Of a DNA stretch of 64,000 bases, positions 57,603-64,000 are shown in pieces. Within the stretch, counting starts at the first letter, position 1, and the number at the start of each line of letters is the position of its first letter. The stretch spans positions 52,800,750 to 52,864,749 of the forward strand of contig NC_087070.1 in the NCBI RefSeq assembly GCF_963678635.1, written 5' to 3'. The DNA comes from Symsagittifera roscoffensis. Lineage: Eukaryota > Xenacoelomorpha > Acoela > Convolutidae. The position numbers were made by a program, and so were the translations under genes. Below the pieces are notes generated by a model. That model did not search any database. It worked only from the letters and a program-made list of their open reading frames with translations, and was not told the origin of the DNA.

Positions 57603-59044
57603 ATGGCCGATCATCCAATCACCCATCCTAACTTGTCTTTTGTATCATTCTCAGGAAATGATTCAGACCCAAACGCAAAAGCCTTTTGGACTTCAGTTGA
57701 GAATAAAATTGTTTTCTCACTAGGGCAACGACCCACAGACGCTGGCGTTCAGCCTAACTATGATCACAGACAAAAAAGTTTGTTTGGATCTCTATTAACA
57801 GAAACAGCTCTTGAATGGTATACTGATGAAATAACTAATGCTACTACTTGGGCTGAACTAAAAAATCTTTTTCTTATAAGATTCACTGATGGTAGAGATC
57901 GATTCAAGCATCGAATTGATGCTGAAAATGCCACTCGACAAGAGGGCGAATTAATAAAAAACTACTTCCATAGGATTAAAACATCAGTCGACAAGGGTTG
58001 GCTTGAAAGCATTGATACTACTGTTCATGCTGATGCCGATGCACTGGCATTGGAAAAAAATATACAAACGAGACAACGAACTCAAAAGTATATAGATTTC
58101 TCAGTTAAAGGTCTAAAACCCTTAGCTCTGAAGCAGAAAGCTCATGAATATATGATAGAAAATCCCAACGCAGGATGGAAAACGTTTACAAATCATATAA
58201 TTACAAAAGATTTAACTTTTATTGTCGCCACTGATCCTGCAAATAAAACCTCGACAGATAAAATGACATCACTAGAGACGCAAATAAAAGAGTTAACCAA
58301 ATTGATTAAAAGTCAAGAGGTTAGTGCCATAAACAAACAACATTGCTTTCGGCGCCGAGATCCGGATGTAAAAGGCAGACCAAATAATAAACGCTTCTGT
58401 GATTATTGTAGGATGAACGGTCATTCTATCTCTAGATGCTCTAAGAAACAAGTCCAGGACGAAGTAAACAAACTTCGCAAAGAACTAACAATAAAAAGTG
58501 ATAGAAAAGTTTCATTTGAGACCGACTATAAACGTAACCGAAATTTCTCAATCAAAGAAATTACAATCAAAACGATCAGTCAAGAAACAACAACTTTACA
58601 AATCAAAGCGGTCAATCAGGAAATTATGGAATTACTCCAAATTTCCAGAATCAAAGTAACTATGGTATTCGTTATCATAATAACTATAGCGAAAATGGTT
58701 ATCCAAGAAATAATCAACAGCCATCGTACAATTTCAATCCCAGGCAAAACGTGCCATATGACGAAAAATACCCAAAACAAAATACTTTCAGAAATAATGA
58801 ACAAGCTGGAAAACAGGAGATAATGAACAAGCTGCATGACCAAGAGAATAGGCAATCCAGCAGTGATCCTAGAGGTCGACAATAAAATCAAAATGGATAT
58901 AATCGAACAAATAGTCGTGATTGTGATAGATCAAGATCACCAGGATTCAGAATGAATCAAAATCAAGTTGAAAATACCCATTGGGTAGAAGAAGAAACTA
59001 ACTACTGTAACGCACTGACAGATATGTTTCCTTTAAACTATTAA
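57603..59044 (+). pseudogene. gag: gag of element B (capsid, zinc knuckle; frame-broken tail)
   Basis: ATG at 57603 directly follows the leader repeat. The frame is open to 58823 (406 codons). Residues about 66-100 (ALEWYTDEITNATTWAEL, then FLIRFTDGRDRF) are the capsid signature of Ty3/gypsy gag. Residues 266-279 form an exact CCHC zinc knuckle (C-x2-C-x4-H-x4-C). After about 58547 the coding-like frame shifts: the new frame reads as an Asn/Gln-rich tail (NYGITPNFQNQSNYG and so on) and ends at 59042-59044, with one internal stop near 58882. The open frame to 58823 after the shift is thus probably not the native C-terminus. Confidence 0.8.
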
Positions 59045-59520
59045 AGTCTCCGAAGCCATGTGAATATAGCAATCCAAAAGCAAGGATCTATCTCAATCTG
59101 TATCATTTTGCCACCGGAGACACAAATAAAAATAGTGGACTGGAAATTGAAATTATGGTCGATCCAGGATCAACTTGTAGTATCATAAATGAACCAACTA
59201 CCCAGAATTAAACAAAATTGGACAAAAACTGACTCTTTTCAAATCCCAAAGTAAAGCCAAAACTTACAACGGATCTGAAATCCGTATGCTTGGCCATACA
59301 TCAATCGTTTCATGCTTTGATACCGACGGAAAGTATCCAACAAACCACCAAGTCTGGATAACAGAAGAACGCACTGTTAATCTATTAGGAATCGACTTCT
59401 GTCATTTGTTTCTTAAAACCCTTTATTTTGATATCCCAGCAGTGGAACTAAAATCTGAAGATGGTGTCATCGCATATGGCTTATTAAACAATGATAAAGA
59501 ATATCCGAATGTTTCTAAAA
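59045..59520 (+). pseudogene. pol: Retropepsin-type protease of element B
   Basis: EIEIMVDPGSTCSIINEPT (about 59138-59195) is the active-site strand, again with DPG instead of DTG. A frame change follows at about 59200. The main frame (from 59286) gives VNLLGIDFCHLF (59367-59405), the usual hydrophobic-LG motif of the second half of a retropepsin. An aspartic protease of this kind would process the polyprotein. Confidence 0.7.
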
Positions 59521-59940
59521 GAGAAACAATCCGACTTAAGGATCCCCTATTTATCTCACACCGCTCCTCACATCTGTATAAACATACAGCCGAAAGATAT
59601 TTTAAAAAAGAAACTACATTTCTCCCACACAAAGACACGTATAAAACTGGTTTAATTTGCATGAATACCATTTGTGTTCAAACTGAATACAAACTCCCGA
59701 TTTTGATTGAAAATCAACAAGACCACCCAGTAACCATAACTAAAGGCGTACTCGGATATGCAGTAAAAGATATACAAGGAGAAGAAAAAGTATATGCAAT
59801 CCAAGATTGCGATGAAATTACAGCAAATATTCTAAACGAAAGTTCAGAATTTGACAGTTGTTTTATGTTAAACACAATTGTAAACACCACAGAAGAATGT
59901 ACAAGCCGACTTTATGATTCTTGTATAAAATACATCGATT
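59521..59940 (+). CDS. pol: Post-protease linker of element B pol
   Basis: Open in one frame with the second half of the protease. The stretch LIENQQDHPVTITKGVLGYA (about 59703-59762) also has a counterpart in element A near 12610-12660, so it is an ancestral part of this lineage. Its role is unknown, and a beta-barrel fold is only a guess. Confidence 0.55.
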
Positions 59941-60360
59941 TCCAACAACAATCTATATTCGAATCAAACATGCCAATTGCCCAATGCAATTCTGCTGATA
60001 GAGCCATGACCCAAGGCTTTGCCGAAATGGTCTGTCGACGATATACAAAAATGAGAGATTTTTGTAGCTATAGTAATAGCAGCGTGAACGAAATCATCGT
60101 GTATCGCGATTCCAGTTCCGGACAGATAATTTACAATCTGATCACCAAGGAAAGATATTTCCAAAAACCTACCTATCAAAGCATTCACTATGCACTAGAT
60201 GAAATGAAACATCATGCGATTGCTAATAATATTCATTGTATTGCAATGCCAAAAATTGCTTGTGGTCTAGACAAAATGGATTGAAAAGAAGTTTCTAAAA
60301 TCATCGTGGATGTGTTTAGATTCTCTGGAATCACAATTTATGTCTATGTACCTGGTTGGG
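59941..60360 (+). pseudogene. Macro domain (TARG1/OARD1-like) inside element B pol
   Basis: About 135 codons in the pol frame, similar in order to the TARG1/OARD1 macro domain: AQCNSADRAMTQGFAEMV (an N-S-A-D...M..G.A phosphate-loop-like strand, from 59979), IIYNLITKERYFQKPTYQSI (60126-60185), IHCIAMPKIACGLDKMD (60231-60281) and a closing strand ITIYVYV (about 60331-60351). Family knowledge: in human TARG1 a Lys in the ITK segment and the Asp in the GLD segment carry out removal of ADP-ribose from glutamate. Equivalents are present here (Lys at 60147-60149, Asp at 60270-60272). A TGA at 60282-60284 interrupts the frame in this copy, and the same frame continues after it. It is far more divergent than a recent host gene insertion would be. 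Confidence 0.75.
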
Positions 60361-60920
60361 AACTCAATAGCATGCCTGCGCTAGAAGTATTCGATACAGA
60401 AAGTGTATCAGAAATATTTGAACAAATCGGTTCTGATATAGTTCAGGCCTGTAACAGCGAAGGCAAACTAGCCACCGATTTCTCGGCTGATGCAAAAAAT
60501 CTTTGCAAACCACTCGTTCGAGACCAGTTTCCAAAATATAGGAACAAAGAACAGAATGATCAACTGATCAAATTTATTGCAAGCGAAACATTTAAATCAG
60601 ACGAATATTATACATCCAACCAGCAGAAAATTGATAGCACTATTCAATTCCTTTCCGAATTTGATTTTACACAAAGTGATCTATCGGAAGATGAATTTGT
60701 CGATCTACTCCAAATCATCATACAAGACATTGATGTATATTCTCGTCATAAGTACGATATTGGAAAAAAGAAACACAAGTTCCATATACCTCTTAAAAAA
60801 GATGCCACATTCAAAAAGCAACGACCAAGCAAAATACCCATCCATTTACGAGACAAACTTGACAAGTTAATGGACGAGCTAATATGTAAGTATGGTATAA
60901 TACTGGTAAAATACGCGAGT
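60361..60920 (+). CDS. pol: Region between macro domain and RT core (element B pol)
   Basis: The same frame as the macro part, open to a stop at 60921-60923. The first part (SMPALEVFDTESVSEIFEQI, about 60372-60431) is acidic and helical-looking, with no recognised domain. From about 60795 (LKKDATFKKQR, SKIPIHLRDKLDKL) it is the N-terminal finger of the RT, matching element A near 13021. The frame changes at about 60918. Confidence 0.6.
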
Positions 60921-61400
60921 TAAACGAAAATGATGATATGAACTCCTGGTTCGTAAATCCTGTTATAATACTTCCTAAAAAGGACTACGTAAAACTAGTA
61001 TTAGATGCTCTGTACCTAAACTCAATAACCGATACTAGTAATTGTAGCTGGCCACTTGAACCTTTACAGGTGTTGATGACTCGAGTAAATGGCTCGTATT
61101 TTACAAGCAGCGATTTATCATGCGCTTATCACCAAGTGCCTCTCACTGAAGAAGCTCAAAAACTTACTAGTTTTATTGCTTACTAGTTTCAAACTTCTTT
61201 AGTAAACTATTGAGATGCGCTTTCGGTCCGCTTATAAAAACGAAAAAGGCAATAACATATATTGACGATACTCTTCTACAGAGTAAAAATAAAAACGAAA
61301 TGTTTGATACTATCAGAGAATACCACTCTTTGCTTCGTAAATCAAACCTTAAAGCAGCTCCCGATAAAACATTTTTTTTTGCTACGAAAAGTGAAGTTCC
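60918..61400 (+). pseudogene. pol: Reverse transcriptase of element B
   Basis: Frame from about 60920: SWFVNPVIILPKKDYVKLVL, NCSWPLEPLQVL, then SSDLSCAYHQVPL (61114-61152), which holds the first catalytic Asp. A stop at 61184-61186 is followed by a short out-of-frame piece and then NFFSKLLRCAFGPL (about 61190-61230). The stretch that normally has the RGFYGL.GLP-type motif is missing, so part of the palm is deleted. YIDD (61258-61269) keeps both catalytic aspartates. The frame changes again at about 61393, before KFLGHVVSE. Confidence 0.8.
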
Positions 61401-62090
61401 TTGGACACGTGGTATCGGAAGAAGGTCTTTCTCCTATAGCTTCTCGCATAGATGATATAAAAAATCTAAAATCACCCGAATCTAAAACCGAAGTACTGGG
61501 TGTTCTTGGAGTAATGGGATTCTATAGTACTTACATAATTAACTTTCATGTAGATGCGAAATGTCTATACGAGCTTGCAAACACCGAAAACAAATTTCAA
61601 TGTCATGAAGCCGTTTTTCAGAAATTGAAAGACCGATTTTGCCATGATATTGCTAATGCAATCCCAAACACAGATTACCCATTTCACATGCACGCTGACT
61701 CTTCGAATGTAGGAACTGGATGTATTTTAATCCAAGCCTTTCCAGACGGAAAGAAAATTGTATCCGCAATCTCCAGAGTTTTCGATAAAGCCGAACAAAA
61801 AATGTCACCACAGCATCGTGAACTGTTTGGTATTATATCTGCTCTTCAAACATATGAATTCTATATTATAGGTTCACCATTCCCCATAAATCTGTATTGT
61901 GACCATCGACCAATTTTGTTTTTATGGTCCAGAAAAGGACAACTTTCACACCGATTTTTTAAATATCAAGTTGTGCTGACTAAGTTTCATAATCTAAAAA
62001 TTATCTACACACCAGGCACAAACTTAGCTTTCCCTGACCTTTTAAGCAGAAATGTTCCAATCGCTGATATTAAAAAATATCAAAATGAAC
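61393..62090 (+). CDS. pol: RT connection and RNase H of element B
   Basis: A single open frame. KFLGHVVSEEGLSP and KNLKSPESKTEVLGVLGVM are the RT thumb/connection. RNase H follows: FHMHADSSNVGTG with its Asp at 61697-61699, HRELFG with its Glu at 61820, YCDHRPILF with its Asp at 61911, and NLAFPDLLSRN (about 62020-62055). These are the standard Ty3/gypsy RNase H residues. It degrades the RNA of the RNA-DNA hybrid during reverse transcription. Confidence 0.85.
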
Positions 62091-62893
62091 ATAAAACAAT
62101 TCCAAATGAAATAAAGTTTGTTCTAGACACCGGAGAACAAATTAATTATTCAGTGCTTCACGAAGAAGACAAAAAAACAACACACAACGATTGCTTTCCA
62201 ATCATTGCTCAAATGCATGGTGGAAAAAGGAAACTTATAGATATAAGTGAAAAAGGTGACTTCAGCATTGAAGAAGCACCAGATTACTACGAAGAATCTT
62301 GCAACGCAATCCAGAACATAACAGATTTCTTTAAATTTGGCAAACAAATCAACCAAATAAAAAAATTGTCAACCCAAAATATTTACGAAGAAATACCTGA
62401 AGAACTTTTCGCTCTGGATGACGATCTTGATAACCAAGAGTGGATAGAACTTTGCGAGGGCAATGTCGAACAAAGTTTAATTGACGAGTTTGAACAGGCA
62501 AAACAAGATTTTGAAAATAGAACTAAAACATCAAAGCTAATTGAACCAATTAGCTTGCACTCAGAAAAAGGAAAAAATGATTCACTAGATTTAATCATTA
62601 AATTGACGGATTTCGCAAAAACTGCTGCTCTTGACGTAGAAACAATTGTCCAAAAACAATCAAAAGATCCAGTAATTGAATCTGTCAAAAAATGGGTGAA
62701 AAGAGGTACAAAACCAGAAACCAAACCTCATCGACCTCAAGATAAATCTATAAGAGCTTATCTTCGACAGTTTGTTCTCCTGTTCATCGAAAATCAAAAT
62801 GAATTATTGTGTATTCATGAATATAACGATGATTGCTCCCAAACCCCAAAATATGCTTGCCCCTATCATTATTTCTCAACAGTTTCAAGCTAG
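62091..62893 (+). CDS. pol: RNase H to integrase spacer of element B
   Basis: Continuation of the same frame for about 265 codons, acidic and probably helical (EIPEELFALDDDLDNQEW near 62390, SLIDEFEQAKQDFENRT near 62477). Similar spacers occur in some gypsy elements. No domain is recognised. The true frame changes between about 62840 and 62890, where the integrase frame takes over, so the last residues before the stop are likely not native. Confidence 0.6.
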
Positions 62894-63720
62894 CCCATAG
62901 TAATCCATTAAGTGGTCATCAAGAAGAATCAAAAACATTAGAAAGTATTAAAAGATACTTCTATTGGCCCGGACTTTATAAATGGGTAAAAATGCTTCTT
63001 CACGATTGTCTTGATTGTCAAAAAAACAAGCCACAAAGAAAAGATTTAAATGAAGCTCCTTTACAGCAATGGGGTCAACTAGAAACAACACCAATGAAAA
63101 CAATTCACATTGACCACAAAGGTCCACTCAGACCAATAAGTAACGGCAAAAACTATTGTTTAGTTGTTGTAGACGCATTTTCTCGATATATACAAGTATA
63201 TCCTTGCAAACACGCCAATTCAAAGGAAACAATCAATCTCCTTGAAAAATATATCACATCTTTTGGCATTCCACAACAAATCATTCATGATAATGGAAGT
63301 GCTTTTATAAGCAATGATTTCGTTCATTGGTCATTTGAATTAAGTACTACACTTAGACCAAGAACTACTTACGCACCGTGGACAAACGGCAAAGTTGAGG
63401 TCCAAAATAAACATTTAACTCAATATTTCAGGCATTTTATAAATGATGCTGGTTCTGATTGGTCAAAACTAACAGACAAATTTGCCTTTGCTCATAACAC
63501 AGCCGTCAATTCAAGTACTGGTTATACGCCATACGAAATCGTATTTGGCATTAAACCACAAATTCCAATCAGCCTAAAACTAGGATTATTTCGTGATAAT
63601 GACAAACGATGCATATCAGAATATTGCACCGGCCTTTCACCTCATGTTCATAGTGAAGAAAGTGTAAAAAATGAGAAAATCGATAAATTACTCCAAAACC
63701 GAATATCCTCAGAAATTTAA
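62860..63720 (+). CDS. pol: Integrase of element B
   Basis: HHCC zinc domain: AHSNPLSGH (about 62895-62920) and CLDCQ (about 63008-63022). Core: IHIDHKGP with the first Asp near 63112, IIHDNGSAF with the second Asp near 63288, and NGKVEVQNKHL with the Glu near 63398, about 35 residues later, completing D,D-35-E. WTNGK and SSTGYTPYEIVFG are also typical. The enzyme joins the cDNA ends to host DNA. The frame stops at 63718-63720 before the C-terminal domain. A start at 62833 would be inside a frame-changed region and is not native. Confidence 0.85.
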   Translation, partial: PLSLFLNSFKLAHSNPLSGHQEESKTLESIKRYFYWPGLYKWVKMLLHDCLDCQKNKPQRKDLNEAPLQQWGQLETTPMKTIHIDHKGPLRPISNGKNYCLVVVDAFSRYIQVYPCKHANSKETINLLEKYITSFGIPQQIIHDNGSAFISNDFVHWSFELSTTLRPRTTYAPWTNGKVEVQNKHLTQYFRHFINDAGSDWSKLTDKFAFAHNTAVNSSTGYTPYEIVFGIKPQIPISLKLGLFRDNDKRCISEYCTGLSPHVHSEESVKNEKIDKLLQNRISSEI

Positions 63721-64000
63721 AAATGGAGAATCTTTTTTAAACAATTTACAGCAATACTTGTATACATTGTCGCCGCGTCACTAATCAAGCGCATTATTTT
63801 CGAAATCAACATAAGCTAGGTAAACCAATCAAAATTGGCAGAAAAATATTGCTTGAAAATAGATCTAAACCACTTTTAAGGTCCCAAAAGCTGCTACATT
63901 TAAGATCTGGCCCATATACTGTAGTTGAACAAGTAACAGACAGATGTCAACTATAAAATAGAAAACGACGCAACCTCAGAGAAAAAAATAGTACACCGCA
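63721..64000 (+). pseudogene. pol: Integrase C-terminal domain of element B, incomplete at edge
   Basis: After the stop, other plus-strand frames show HYFRNQHKLGKPIKIGRK (about 63789-63842) and SGPYTVVEQVTD (63906-63941), a GPY/F motif of Ty3/gypsy integrases. A frame change follows near 63943. The segment reaches the window end, so the rest of integrase and the 3' LTR are outside. Confidence 0.7.

Larger units (their letters stand above)
56655..64000 (+). mobile_element. Ty3/gypsy LTR retrotransposon with a macro domain (element B), incomplete at right edge
   Basis: In order: LTR, primer binding site, leader repeat, gag, protease, a linker with a macro-domain-like segment, RT, RNase H, a spacer, and integrase with a GPY motif at the window edge. 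Compared with element A it is much better preserved, with only about eight visible breaks. It is nevertheless not intact: there are stops in the gag tail and macro segment, frame changes in gag, after the protease site, before RT, within RT and before integrase, and a deletion in RT. Confidence 0.85.

Noticed and set aside
58547-58600. A programmed frameshift between gag and its Asn-rich tail
   Set aside because: The shift falls inside gag rather than at the gag-pol border, no slippery heptamer is evident there, and the copy has other breaks. Simple mutation is likelier.

Overview
This is an AT-rich piece of a eukaryotic, almost certainly animal (probably invertebrate) genome. The evidence is GT-AG introns, a secreted multi-exon gene built of fibronectin type III (FN3)-like modules with symmetric phase-1 exons, a Polinton/Maverick-type DNA polymerase, two Ty3/gypsy retrotransposons, Tc1/mariner-style foldback elements and several satellites. 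The species cannot be told from the sequence alone.

Left edge (1-4263): the 3' part of a Polinton/Maverick, a protein-primed family B DNA polymerase gene in three exons with no internal stop and all exonuclease and polymerase motifs. Then 4264-6650 has no gene, only short repeats and a near-perfect hairpin.

6.66-16.4 kb: a badly decayed Ty3/gypsy element (element A), in order gag, protease, reverse transcriptase, RNase H, integrase, with many stops and a mutated RT active site. Its 3' end runs into a homogeneous tandem array with a period of about 1112 bp (16.17-21.5 kb). Each unit carries a copy of the pol tail, a polypurine tract and LTR-like sequence. Broken Ser/Thr/Pro-rich reading frames of unknown function follow (21.56-23.95 kb).

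24-31 kb: dispersed repeats, a tRNA-Gly-like relic, an old degenerate tandem array and a small inverted-repeat element. 30.975-49.03 kb: the only recognisable host gene, on the plus strand. It has a signal-peptide exon, a 32-nt micro-exon and five FN3-like exons whose phases all agree. Its introns hold a 21-bp satellite with higher-order structure (36.2-40.1 kb), a MITE, and two adjacent Tc1-like palindromic elements that hug the 41.5 kb exon. The gene must continue past 49031, but I find no further exon in the window.

49-56.6 kb: gene-free, with repeats and one unusual cluster of AGGTCA-type half-sites. Right edge (56.65-64.0 kb): a much younger Ty3/gypsy element (element B) with a probable LTR, TATA box, primer binding site, leader minisatellite, gag with a zinc knuckle, protease, RT, RNase H and integrase. 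It runs off the right edge. Between protease and RT it carries a segment that looks like a macro domain of the TARG1/OARD1 (ADP-ribosyl hydrolase) type. The equivalent interval in element A is about 220 codons shorter and shows no such domain. This is the most interesting signal in the window.
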